Below, one piece after another: positions 13,249 through 22,707 of a DNA stretch of 64,000 bases. The notes below the pieces were generated by a model. That model saw only the letters and a program-made list of their open reading frames with translations, did no database searches and was not told where the DNA came from. This DNA comes from Ligustrum vulgare. Lineage: Eukaryota > Streptophyta > Magnoliopsida > Lamiales > Oleaceae. The stretch lies in NCBI GenBank assembly GCA_963555705.1, contig OY743180.1:39650129-39714128 (forward strand), given 5' to 3'. Position numbers and translations under genes: made by a program. The stretch's first letter is position 1. Each line of letters begins with the position of its first letter.

Positions 13249-13423
13249 ACCCCTGTTTGGCCCCCTTTTTTTGTAAATCAAATTTATTCAACACTCAATC
13301 TCAACATCTATTTTAGTCAACCCTATCATTTTTTAACTTTCAAACATTTTTTAACCACACATCCTCTCAAAAATACTATTCCAAACCATAATTTTTCCTA
13401 ATTAATGGGTCACAAACAAGGGC
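13249..13423. mobile_element. Candidate MITE (about 175 bp)
   Basis: Terminal inverted repeats are ACCCCTGTTTGG at the left and CAAACAAGGGC at the right. TAA flanks both sides (13246-13248 and 13424-13426), in keeping with a PIF/Harbinger-like 3-bp duplication. The interior is AT-rich and non-coding. The arms match over only about 11 bp, so confidence is moderate. Confidence 0.45.
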
Positions 13424-14872
13424 TAAATATGATTTAGGACCCATTAAATAATATGAGATTAAAATGGGTCATCTTATTGTAAAATATTTTATCAAAATAA
13501 TTATATAAACCAACTTTATTTTAAAGTGATTGACCCACTTTATCATACCTCATACAAAAACTATTCTAATTTTTATATAAAAAATAATAACCATAATATT
13601 ATTAATATAAGTTATAAAACTTATTATATTATATTATATCTAAAAATAATAATTAATGGGGAGTTGACCCCCCCCCCCCCCTCTTTTGAGTGGCCCCCCT
13701 CCCCCCTCTTTTGAGTAGGGGAGTCAGAACCCCCATATCCCTCCTCTCTTTTTATTTTTCCTCCGTTTTCTACCCCGATTGCCCCTATTTATAGACTTTA
13801 TGAGGGACAAAACTACAATTACATGAATTATTTTATTTGCTCTTTTAGTCCCATAAAATATAAGATTTATATTCTAGTCTCAAAATTTATTATGAGTACC
13901 AAAATGGCTCTAAAAACTATAGGGTCACATGAAGTCGTTATAGAGAATTCTTGGGGCCAATACGTAGTTCTCACGGAGTACTTTACAATGATATTTTTGA
14001 ATCGTAAAATCGAAACCCGAGGTAAAAGTTACAGCTAGTCAAAATTCACCACTTAAAACTATTTTATTTTTGTCTTTTTCGATTTCCTTTCAAGTGGGTA
14101 CTTTCGTCTTAATTTTCGGTACTCTTATTACAATAAAAAATTGAACTTCCAATATACCATTCTGAAATATTCACAATCTAGTTTCTCCTATCCTTGCCGA
14201 AACATAATATGCTCAATTGTATAAAAAATTATGGCTCGTCAAAATAGGTTGTATAAAACTAACATTTTGAATTGTCAACCTTCTTTATTAGAGTTTTCGA
14301 GGCACGTACATCAACCGAATATGTGTCTACAATACCATTTCGAAGGAAATTCAAAGCTCTACATGATGGTAGCCTCGAATAGTCAAGATAGATAAAAAAA
14401 ATAAGAATTTACACATCCCGAAACAATACGTGTAATTCGTCGTCAATAAATAATATAATAATATATATAAACATATGTTACGCCTATCATATATTTATAT
14501 ATATTATTATATTATTTTAAATTATTATTATTTTGACCAAAAGGTTTACGGATTAATTTTGGTCTATTATTTTTTCAATGTTGGGACTAATACTTAGTTC
14601 CACTTTGTAGTACATTTCATATACTTCAATACATATGTTCCCAATTATGGAATTGATAATCGATTTTTTAAATCTATAAAATTACTTAAAGTAATATTTA
14701 ATATTCTTGTTTACTTTTCATTGATATTATGTCAACTAAATTAAAAGTCTTAATTAATGTCGAATAGCTCCCTTTAGTCAAATAAATTAAAATTTCTATT
14801 TGAGTTTCAAGTGGGTCCCATTAAATGTGAATAATTTAATATAGGAATAGGAAAAAATTTTGGGGCTTTACA
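13424..14872. other. Non-coding remainder of the 5.1-kb LTR-like unit
   Basis: AT-rich DNA with a duplicated C-tract block at 13668-13712 (a C14 run then CTCTTTTGAGT, repeated as CCCCCCTCTTTTGAGT). No coding domain is visible. A 71-codon frame at 13823-14038 has no motif. Confidence 0.55.
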
Positions 14873-14899
14873 ATTTCTTTGCTAATGTCTCTCCTGGTG

Positions 14900-15520
14900 C
14901 ATTGAGTGTTTGGTTTTATCATGATACTTGAGATCCTCAACACATGACGTAGTTGTATAACTATCATAGATTCCATATTCTCAACTAGTACCATTAGATG
15001 TTCAGTATATCTATGCTAACTAGTTTCTTTAGCTTCCGAGATGTACACTTCAAGAATATGCATCTTGCTATTCTACATAGAAAGAGTGCACAAACCTAAT
15101 AACTATTTGTACTTGACTTACTCTCGTTATTAGTCAACATCTGCATATTTATTCCAATCATAAGTTATTCCGTCAACAACAAATTAAATAATTGGCAGCA
15201 ACACCTTTCAGGTATCACAATACCCTTTCTAAGGATAACATTGATATCTACTGTCTAAATCCATGACATGACAAACATTAGGGCAAGTATAGATCATAGC
15301 ATACTTCTAACTCCTAATTGTAATAGCTATGGTTCTTTGAATATTTTTTTGTGCAGTAATGGAATCATTGGATATATATGAAAACTCATATGTTCACCTT
15401 TTGATATAGGAGTATCAATGAGTAGCAATTCTACAGTTAGCTTCATTCTAGAATCTTTATAGCATATAACTTTTGTGATAGGGCAAGAGGACTAGAATAA
15501 CCTTTTCACACAATGCATTC
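14900..15520 (-). pseudogene. Decayed Ty1/copia pol remnant (RT C-terminus and RNase H)
   Basis: Read on the minus strand and allowing stops and frameshifts, this stretch follows the copia order after the RT active site. First comes an MKDM-like block just across the Tat insertion (31450 region), then a segment resembling the TPISKGE...LHKKIFKE part. Next is a decayed YAMxCTRPD-type block (near 15270-15310, with the SRYQ part near 15240), and then a YI-SEAKE block near 15040 that matches the start of the RNase H region. No frame stays open for more than about 40 codons. The Tat element inserted at CATTC split this remnant, so the continuation is at 31422. Identification rests on block order and not on long identity. 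Confidence 0.5.
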
Positions 15521-16204
15521 TGTTGAGATCGCACCTAAAATATGGCACATTGGGCCGCCAGTGAGGGCCCAACAAGGGTCCATTGGACTTTAGCACACGA
15601 TCAAAGTTTTAGATACCGCCCTGAACTAATGGCCGAGGTGGAAAGGAACAGGAACCCCTGCGGCCGAACTGGTTTGTGTCTAGCAGAGACACTTTACGCT
15701 TAGCCGAGGTGTTCATGGTAGCACCTCGGATGTAAGGATGGGACAAGGCATGAAGTCAGAGATGTGACACTACCTTTACCAATATGTGACAGGCATCCAT
15801 CCCCTACAAAATGTAGCAATGATTACAGTCAAAAAGCAAGGTTGTCACCTCCAAGAGCTAGGGTGAAGACAAGTGTAAAGTATGCCACGTGTCATGATCC
15901 GAGACAACGAGTTCCTCTATAAATACGGCACTCCTCCTACATGGTAAGGGGTTATCAATTTCATACTCTTAACTAAATATATATTTCTCTCACTCCCTTT
16001 TCTCTCTTTTACACATTTATATCTCCCGCACCCAACATATATTCGCCTAAAATGAGCTGACTTTGGAATTGGAGTGCAAACGGGAGCCACCTCGGCCCCC
16101 TTTGCAAACATATTTATTGTCACAGTGCGCACTAGATCCACGTGTTCAAGAGGGAGGAGCTGAGACGTGTTGGTCCAAGGTCCAGCCGGATTTTGTGGTC
16201 AACA
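15521..16204 (+). repeat. 5' LTR of the Tat element
   Basis: 684 bp, TGTTGAGATCGCACC at the start and TTTTGTGGTCAACA at the end, with imperfect inverted ends TGTTGA/TCAACA. It contains a TATA box at 15918 followed by a CT-rich leader (TTTCTCTCACTCCCTTTTCT). It is matched along its whole length by 30730-31416. Several of the differences are C-to-T or G-to-A changes, as expected of methylated cytosine decay. Confidence 0.95.
15918..15925 (+). promoter_or_regulatory. TATA box of the 5' LTR
   Basis: TATAAATA stands about 290 bp before the LTR end and is followed by a pyrimidine-rich stretch. It is conserved at 31128-31135 in the 3' LTR. It is the likely core promoter for the genomic transcript. 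Confidence 0.7.
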
Positions 16205-16207
16205 TTT

Positions 16208-16225
16208 TGGCACCATCTGTGGGAA
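16208..16225 (+). other. Primer-binding site of the Tat element
   Basis: TGGCACCATCTGTGGGAA lies 3 bp after the LTR. It matches the TGGCGCCGTCTGTGGGAA-type site usual in this clade, except that both CpG positions have become CpA. That fits deamination on the opposite strand after insertion. I do not assign the tRNA. Confidence 0.75.
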
Positions 16226-16329
16226 GCCATACTGCTAACCACGAAAACGCATGATGAAAGGCCACATATAGAAAGGAAGTCCTGAAAAAGGGCGGGTAAC
16301 CTCTTGCAAAAGAGCGGAGAACTGTAAAA

Positions 16330-16534
16330 CTTTGAAACACAAGTTTGGTAACCTTGAAAAAGGTAGAAAGCTTTGAAACACAAGTTTGGTAACCTTGAAA
16401 AAGGTAGAAAGCTTTGAAATATAAGTTTATTCACCTTGAAAAAGGCTTAAAACTTTGTAATACAAGTTTGGTAACCTTGAAAAAGACTTAAAACTTTTAA
16501 ACATAAGTTTAACAACCTTGAAAAATGCTCGGAG
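16330..16534 (+). repeat. Five 41-bp leader repeats
   Basis: Units start at 16330, 16371, 16412, 16453 and 16494, an exact 41-bp spacing. Each contains CTTTGAAACACAAGTTTGG then TAACCTTGAAAAAGG. The array sits between the primer-binding site and the gag start, where packaging and translation signals of LTR elements usually lie. The period is not a multiple of three, so it is not coding. Confidence 0.85.
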
Positions 16535-16597
16535 CATTGAGATAGAAGTCTATCTATACTTGAAAGATAAATTAGAACCAAGAAATCTCTCTGAAAC

Positions 16598-17862
16598 ATG
16601 AACGAAAGCGATGGCGATGTTAACCCCCGTAGGGGTAGAAATGGCCAGCACAGCGAGGAGGAGGTTCCTCAAGGGCCTCATGAGAACGCCAATGAGGGGG
16701 CGGCACAACCTAACCCACCACGCCGACACCGTAATCGCCGTATGTTGCGAGATATGACTCGCATGGCGGCCCAAATGCTGGAAATGCAGAAGCAGCACAT
16801 AGAACAGACTGTCGCAATGAATGCCTACATGGACAATGGGTATGTCGGGAACGAGCCCATGATGCCTCCACAATACCCCCAGCCACATTACTCACAATCC
16901 GAGGCGGCCACTGCCTTGTATTATTATCAAGATCCACAGGCATATGCCGAGGTGGAATCCGAGCCCTTCTACGAGTGAGGCCCGGAGCATGAAGCATATG
17001 TAGAGCAAGATCAGCTCCCGACTAGGCATAGGGAGGCCTCGCCCACAAAATCTGGCAGTGTCTTCAGCCGGATAGGAGGGCTATTCAGAGGCATGCTAGG
17101 AGGTTGGAACAATGCAGCTGAGCCTAGAAATAGGCGGGAGCGACGCGCTGAAGAAGCCTCGTCGCAGAGTCAAATGCATAGAGACCAACATGGTACGGGG
17201 GTGGAAAGGTTAGCTCCCACGCATGAGCCTAGGAATAGGCAGGAAAGGAGAGCCGAAGCAGTTCGGACCAAATCTCGTAACGAGTTACCAACTCCCGCAA
17301 GGCCGAACTACTGCCGCGTTTTTCCACCACAAAGGTAGGAGTACGCTTCGCCACCTTATGACCAATATCGTGACCAAATGTACTCCGGTCACGACGAGAA
17401 CAGTAAGCTGCCGTCATATGAGCTGGATGACGACGAGGAAATAAGTCCTTTCACAGAGGGCCTCCATAGGTGCCCAGTGCCTCACGACTTCAAAATGCCA
17501 GAAATAGCAAAATATTCTGGCCGAGGTGATCCAGACGATCACCTGTTAAACTACCGTGCTAACATGGAAATAGCCGGGGCCACTCCGGCACTGAAATGTA
17601 AAGCCTTTGCTTTAACGCTTGAGGGGAGTGCGATACGATGGTATAAAAAACTCCCTCCTAGCAGCATCCACAGTTGGAGATTCACATTTGCTAAAATATC
17701 ACTAAGGCAGAGATGTTTTCCGCTTTGAAAGGAGGGCTGGATGTGACCAACATGTTCTGGAGGGATGTTCGAAGCAGAAAACCAAGGGATTACAATGCCC
17801 TCGTAGACCTGATAAAGGAGGAGATTGTATCAGAAGAAATGGCTAGGGCCAGGGACAACCAC
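16598..17862 (+). pseudogene. gag: Tat gag, N-terminal part
   Basis: Gag forms the virus-like particle that packages the element's RNA. The chosen start is the ATG at 16598 (MNESDGD), the first in the frame after the leader. The frame runs through an Arg/Pro-rich N-terminus and then a conserved capsid-like segment (about 17440-17860) containing FKMPEIAKYSGRGDPDDHL and the LTLEGSAIRWYKKLP block typical of Tat and Athila gag (retrotransposon-gag family). It is broken by TGA at 16976 and TAG at 17336, both in frame, and by a one-base frameshift near 17705. At 17862 an LTR element with an ACCAC duplication interrupts it; the sequence resumes in phase at 22036. Confidence 0.85.
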
Positions 17863-17950
17863 TGTAGCGACCAAGAATTTTTACGCGATTAATAATTATT
17901 TTAATAGAAAATCGTGTCGCTACTATTTCACCCATTTTTATTAAGTTAAC

Positions 17951-18245
17951 GCCACGACGTATTCGTATAGCCAAGTCAAGAAATAATCGAGATCGTTCGA
18001 TTTTAAATTAAGATTCTCATAATTATTATATATAATGGAACCTCTCATGCTTGCATATATTTTCTTAATTTAAATAATAAAAGTAATTTTTGTACAAATA
18101 AATATTGTGATAACATTGAATTAAGTACTTAGACTTAATATACTTTAAATCAAGAGAATGGAGATATTTTTAGAAATTCGGAATTTAATTTAAAATCGAA
18201 CGATCTCGATTATTTCTTGACTTGGCTATACGAATACGTCGTGGC
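17951..18245. repeat. Fold-back of LTR sequence (long inverted repeat)
   Basis: The left arm (about 17951-18010, starting CGCCACGACGTATTCGTATA) is matched by its reverse complement at about 18186-18245, ending TATACGAATACGTCGTGGCG. The 175 bp between the arms are themselves the reverse complement of LTR bases corresponding to about 19735-19893. The 5' LTR therefore runs forward for 148 bp and then turns back on itself. The transcript could form a 60-bp stem. Strand switching during reverse transcription, or an inversion after insertion, would both explain it. Confidence 0.85.
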
Positions 18246-18683
18246 GAGAGTCAGTCGAATATCATCCAAAGACTCCTTACTCAGTCCACCCTTTATGAAT
18301 TTGATTTTATCATCCCGATTAGTGGAAGAATATCCTACTGTTTTGCAACGAGTATCATAGTTCCAACGAGCACATTTGTAGCAACCATTCAGCCTTTTTG
18401 CTCTTCGTTTCTTTGCGAAGGTGCTTTTGCCTAAACCAGGCATGTGCTTTGGAAATGTCATAGGTAATTCACCAGATAGTCGAACCTTTGCTTCGATCAA
18501 CCAGCGAACATCTTCTGAAACACCATGAGCCATTAGCAACCTCAATCTTTCGAGTCTTATTCGATAAATTTTCCTCAGATCATTCATTGGAAGACTGGAA
18601 TAATACTTGCGAATGTTTGTAAGAATGATATCCATGTTTTTGATGGATCTAACCTCTTCCCAGCATGAACTATTTAAAAGCAT
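18210..18683 (-). CDS. ORF resembling a plant-virus cysteine-rich nucleic-acid-binding protein
   Basis: A 157-codon frame opposite to its host element. Residues about 86-100 are highly basic (KKRRAKR at 91-97) and run straight into C101-x2-C104 and then C113. A basic block leading into CxxC in this spacing is the layout of the small nucleic-acid-binding proteins of carlaviruses and related Betaflexiviridae (Viral_NABP/Carla_C4 families), which in those viruses bind RNA and act in silencing suppression. The expected fourth cysteine is missing, so a complete metal site is doubtful. The last 12 or so codons (18210-18245) come from inverted LTR sequence. Alternatives are a decayed retrotransposon zinc knuckle, which is less likely because the histidine and spacing are wrong, or an unknown captured plant gene. 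It may not be expressed. Confidence 0.45.
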   Translation of the reverse strand: MLLNSSCWEEVRSIKNMDIILTNIRKYYSSLPMNDLRKIYRIRLERLRLLMAHGVSEDVRWLIEAKVRLSGELPMTFPKHMPGLGKSTFAKKRRAKRLNGCYKCARWNYDTRCKTVGYSSTNRDDKIKFIKGGLSKESLDDIRLTLATTYSYSQVKK

Positions 18684-19573
18684 TAAGGATCGGAGGGAAT
18701 CCGCGTGATATTGATTCCAGCAAGAAAGCGCGGAATAGAATAATGGAAAAGAGGGAACAAGAGTTTATACGCCGTTTACTTTCTTGATAAAAGGAAGATT
18801 TGATGATGACGGGATTTGAGATATGGAATATTTTCTTGGATTTTGGGTACTGATATTTTGATATAATAATCAAGGTATAGAAATAATACGGGGATACGTG
18901 AAAGTGAAATAAGGACTGTATTGAATCAGGATTAATAAGTTTGTGCAAGTGAAAGGAATACCTTACGGGAAATGTTATGATATTTGAGTTAAGAATTTTA
19001 ATTATTTGGGAGATATTTGTTTATTGAATTTTGCAGAAATTTTGGGTTACAAATATTGGAAAGATAAACTGATGATTATGTTGATATGTGAATAACATGT
19101 TTGGGTATATTACATAGAGAATATTCAGGTAATCGTTTTAATTATTTTGGGATATTTGGTGATAAGAAGAAATGACAAATTATTATGGTATGATATGTTA
19201 GTAAAGATTTATTGAAATTTTAGAGATATTAATACGAATATTTGAGGTCACATGACACGATGATAAATGACAAGTTACATGAATACTACAAGATATGATG
19301 AAATATCACATACGATTGGGAATTTTTATTTTGATTCAGAAGAATTTATGAGTAGACATATGTCTATTATTGATAGAAAAGTCCATGTCTTAAGAAAACA
19401 AATTGATGCATTTAGTCAAAGTTCAGTGGGTTAAATATGGTTGGGTTAAATATGGTAGCGATGATGCTACATAAGAAGAAGAAGAAGAAGAAGAGATTCT
19501 GATTAAGTGTTCAGAAATCATAAGATCAAGTAAGATTAATTTCGAGGACGAAATTATTTTAAGGGGGTAAGTT
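18684..19573 (+). other. Internal remnant and polypurine tract of the nested element
   Basis: Mostly AT-rich with no recognisable gag, RT or integrase. Two open stretches are unexplained: plus-strand 18681-18785, a 34-codon charged run ending EFIRRLLS and a stop, and a minus-strand 92-codon frame (18670-18948). Near the end a (GAA)n run (about 19478-19495) is followed by FEDEIILRG-stop and the polypurine tract AAGGGGGTAAGTT at 19561-19573. Confidence 0.6.
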
Positions 19574-19905
19574 TGTAGCGATCAAGAATTTTTACGCGAT
19601 TAATAATTATTTTAATAGAAAATCGTGTCGCTACTATTTCACCCATTTTTATTAAGTTAACGCCACGACGTATTCGTATAGCCAAGTCAAGAAATAATCG
19701 AGATCGTTCGATTTTAAATTAAATTCCGAATTTCTAAAAATATCTCCATTCTCTTGATTTAAAGTATATTAAGTCTAAGTACTTAATTCAATGTTATCAC
19801 AATATTTATTTGTACAAAAATTACTTTTATTATTTAAATTAAGAAAATATATGCAAGCATGAGAGGTTCCATTATATATAATAATTATGAGAATCTTAAT
19901 TTAAT

Positions 19906-20345
19906 AAATATGGAAAAGTATATAAATGGTTGATAGATTCCATTATATGTAATCATGAAGAGCATAATATTTGTATAAATATGGAAAAGTATATGAATGA
20001 ATTATATACTCCATTATATATAATCATGAAGAGCATAATATTTGTATAAATATGGAAAAGTATATGAATGATTGATAAGACTCCATTATATGTAATCATG
20101 AAGAGCATAATATTTGTATAAATATGGAAAAATATATGAATGAATTATATACTCCATTATATATAATCATGAAGAGCATAATATTTGTATAAATATGGAA
20201 AAGTATATGAATGATTGATAAGACTCCATTATATGTAATCATGAAGAGCATAATATTTGTATAAATATGGAAAAGTATATGAATGATTTATATACTCCAT
20301 TATATATAATCATGAAGAGCATATTATTTGTATAAATATGGAAAA
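19906..20345. repeat. 71-72-bp tandem array with alternating unit types
   Basis: AAATATGG marks the unit starts at about 19906, 19977, 20048, 20120, 20191, 20263 and 20334. Each unit carries ACTCCATTATATATAATCAT then GAAGAGCATAATATTTGTAT. Two variants, one with GAATTATATACTCC and one with GATTGATAAGACTCC, alternate. The true repeating block is therefore a dimer of about 143 bp. Confidence 0.9.
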
Positions 20346-20582
20346 ATATATGAATGGTGTTTTACTTTAAGAAAGTGATGTGTTAAAATTAATAGAATTG
20401 AATGATTATGTTTACAATATGCCAACTTTATACATCTATTTAAACTCATCTCTTTTACACACAACTCTACACATATACACTTATTTCCAATCTCTTGACA
20501 AAATCCACAAGTAAGAGAAATTCAAGGTGGTCAAGAAAGTTTTGGTCCATTTACTACTACACTTCATTTTAATCTTTTAAAA

Positions 20583-21296
20583 GGTAAGTATATCTTATGT
20601 TTTTATGAAAAGTAAGTATGTTTTTATGAAAGGTAAATACACCTTATGTTTTTATGAAAAGTAAGTATGTTTTTATGACAAGTAAGTATATCTTATGTTT
20701 TTATGAAAAGTAAGTATGTTTTTATGAAAGGTAAATACACCTTATGTTTTTATGAAAAGTAAGTATGTTTTTATGACAAGTAAGTATATCTTATGTTTTT
20801 ATGAAAAGTAAGTATGTTTTTATGAAAGGTAAATACACCTTATGTTTTTATGAAAAGTAAGTATGTTTTTATGACAAGTAAGTATACCTTATGTTTTTAT
20901 GAAAAGTAAGTATGTTTTTATGACAAGTAAGTATATCTTATGTTTTTATGAAAAGTAAGTATGTTTTTATGAAAGGTAAATACACCTTATATTTTTATGA
21001 AAAGTAAGTATGTTTTTATGACAAGTAAGTATATCTTATGTTTTTATGAAAAGTAAGTATGTTTTTATGAAAGGTAAATACACCTTATGTTTTTATGAAA
21101 AGTAAGTATGTTTTTATGACAAGTAAGTATATCTTATGTTTTTATGAAAAGTAAGTATGTTTTTATGAAAGGTAAATACACCTTATGTTTTTATGAAAAG
21201 TAAGTATGTTTTTATGACAAGTAAGTATACCTTATGTTTTTATGAAAAGTAAGTATGTTTTTATGACAAGTAAGTATATCTTATGTTTTTATGAAA
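20583..21296. repeat. 98-bp higher-order array of TTTTTATGA units
   Basis: It is built from short modules AAGTAAGTATGTTTTTATGA and GGTAAATACACCTTATGTTT. The marker ATATCTTA recurs near 20590, 20688, 20786, 20934, 21030, 21128 and 21276, and a variant ATACCTTA near 20884 and 21226. The spacing is mostly 98 bp with two 50-bp half steps. The pattern of 98, 98, 98, 50 occurs twice, so a still larger block of about 340 bp has itself been duplicated. Confidence 0.9.
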
Positions 21297-21594
21297 ATGT
21301 TTGGATCATTGCTATGAAATCAATCTCACAAGATTGTTATGGGTTCCATATGATATGTTTATGATTATGCTAAGGGGACCGGAGTTTAGTAGCGCTACAC
21401 ATAAGAATTCTTGCCATTTAAGTTCGGTAAAATTCTTGTGTCTCCCTATGTTTATGAATATTTCAATCCTATCCTATGTTATGATGAAAATGATCCATAT
21501 GCATTCAAAAGAAAATTTATGCTTGGTATACTTACTGGGATTTTATAAATCTCACTTCACGATATTTACCATTTTCAGATAATTGAAGGTTCGA

Positions 21595-22030
21595 GGCGGT
21601 CAACATGGAAGTGGCAAAAGTGGTTAAGATTGATGAGATAATTATGTTGAACTTTATGTAAGAAAATTATGTTCTATTTTTATTCACAAATAAAATTATG
21701 GGATTCTAATTATTCTTTTGAATAATTTTACATTACTATTTAAGTCTCGATAATATGATATGAGTCACTTTTTGTGGCACTCGAATGGTCGAGAATTCGG
21801 GTCGTCACAGTTGCTGGCGGTCAACATGGAAGTGGCAAAAGTGGTTAAGATTGATGAGATAATTATGTTGAACTTTATGTAAGAAAATTATGTTCTATTT
21901 TTATTCACAAATAAAATTATGGGATTCTAATTATTCTTTTGAATAATTTTACATTACTATTTAAGTCTCGATAATATGATATGAGTCACTTTTTGTGGCA
22001 CTCGAATGGTCGAGAATTCGGGTCGTCACA
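21595..22030. repeat. 215-bp duplication of the LTR 3' end
   Basis: 21595-21809 and 21816-22030 are the same 215 bp, starting GGCGGTCAACATGGAAGTGG and ending GTCGTCACA, separated by GTTGCT. Both copies end with the terminal bases of the LTR, so the element carries two consecutive LTR 3' termini. I see no difference between the copies, so the duplication is recent. Confidence 0.9.
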
Positions 22031-22035
22031 ACCAC

Positions 22036-22665
22036 CCCCAAGGAAGATACAATGTTGGGTATTCAAATGAAGCAAATCTCAAGAAAGGAGGAAATAAGGA
22101 TATGATCGATAACAGCCGAGGTGGAGCGCCGCGTCCGTTCCCAGGGACAGGATCCAGCTTTGCAGCAGAAATCACGGAAGCTATCCCCCACTTGCACTCC
22201 AATACCCCTTCTCAGAATCCTCCCACGACCCAAGGAAGGATGAAAAGTGGCCGAAGTGGGAAACAACCCATGATTGGGGCTTACTACGCCTACTACAGGT
22301 ACTACGGTCATGCAACAGAAGATTGCAGGGAAATCCACATGTTAGTTGACCAAAAGGCGCAGGGGAGGAGGGCAAGTGACTTCTCCCCCAACACGGGGAG
22401 AACTCAAAAATCCGGTGGTCAGAAGTTCAACCGAGTTGATAGGAGAGCTCCGTGGAAGAACTAAACTAAGGAAAGGATTGACAATCATCAAAGAGACAGG
22501 AACAAGGGTCAGGATACCGCCTCGGCGCATGCCAAAGATACAAGGGAACCACCTATGCCTGTTGCCGACCTTCCTATCCGTGAAATCGATACAATACTGG
22601 GAGGCCCCCACCCAGTTGGGAGCACAAACAACTCCCAAAAGAGGTATATAAGAGAGGCCAAGTAG
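22036..22665 (+). pseudogene. gag: Tat gag, C-terminal part with degenerate zinc knuckle
   Basis: It resumes in phase with the upstream gag once the nested element and its duplicated ACCAC are removed (…ARDN-H | PQGRYN…). It has a Gly/Asn-rich linker and then YYRYYGHATEDCREI at about 22290-22340, the Tat-type nucleic-acid-binding knuckle in which the first cysteines appear as tyrosine. Downstream is the DLPIREIDTILGGPH block that precedes the protease in Tat elements. In-frame stops lie at 22462 (TAA) and 22663 (TAG). The frame otherwise continues into the protease, so gag and pol were a single reading frame. Confidence 0.8.
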
Positions 22666-22707
22666 CCCACCAACGAGAATTATCATATCCATTCACACCC
22701 TGTTGGG

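Larger units (their letters stand above)
9804..14872 (+). mobile_element. Solo-LTR-like unit of 5.1 kb with nested insertions
   Basis: The left end is TGTAGCGCCCCAAATTC and the right end AATTTTGGGGCTTTACA, the paired ends (TGTA-CGCCCCAAA / TTTGGGGC-TTACA) typical of chromovirus-type Ty3/gypsy LTRs. ATTTC flanks it at 9799-9803 and 14873-14877. No gag or pol domain lies between, so I read it as one long solo LTR, enlarged by an inverted LTR (10322-11980) and a MITE (13249-13423). Removing those leaves about 3.2 kb. A GC-richer central part (12347-12700) with CCACCGAGACTCAAG repeats belongs to the LTR and not to a gene. The alternative is a non-autonomous element with its own unrecognised LTRs. 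Confidence 0.65.
17863..22030 (+). mobile_element. Chromovirus-like LTR element nested in Tat gag
   Basis: ACCAC flanks it at 17858-17862 and 22031-22035. It begins TGTAGCGACCAAGAATTTTT and ends GAGAATTCGGGTCGTCACA. A second LTR start (TGTAGCGATCAAGAATTTTT) occurs at 19574, preceded by AAGGGGGTAAGTT, a polypurine tract, and by a short frame ending FEDEIILRG and a stop, the usual C-terminal tail of chromovirus polyproteins. So 19574-22030 is the 3' LTR. The 5' LTR is cut after about 148 bp by a folded-back copy of LTR sequence, and nearly all of gag-pol is missing. It cannot be autonomous. The family call is from end sequences and tail motif only. Confidence 0.85.
19574..22030 (+). repeat. 3' LTR of the nested element (2.46 kb)
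   Basis: It starts TGTAGCGATCAAGAATTTTT directly after the polypurine tract and ends GTCGTCACA at the target duplication. Its first 148 bp match the surviving 5' LTR almost exactly. Two tandem arrays (19906-20345 and 20583-21296) and a 215-bp terminal duplication account for much of its length. A related LTR start is seen at 62051. The 93-codon frame at 21301-21582 has no motif. Confidence 0.85.

Noticed and set aside
16132..16434. 100-codon minus-strand frame over the LTR end and leader
   Set aside because: Its repeated sequence comes from the 41-bp leader array and the LTR end; no promoter or family similarity.
19906..21296. Regular repeat arrays, considered as CRISPR-like
   Set aside because: Units are contiguous or nearly so, without unique spacers, and the DNA is eukaryotic LTR sequence.
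22063..22692. Minus-strand frames opposite gag
   Set aside because: They lie opposite the recognised gag zinc-knuckle region and have no motif.
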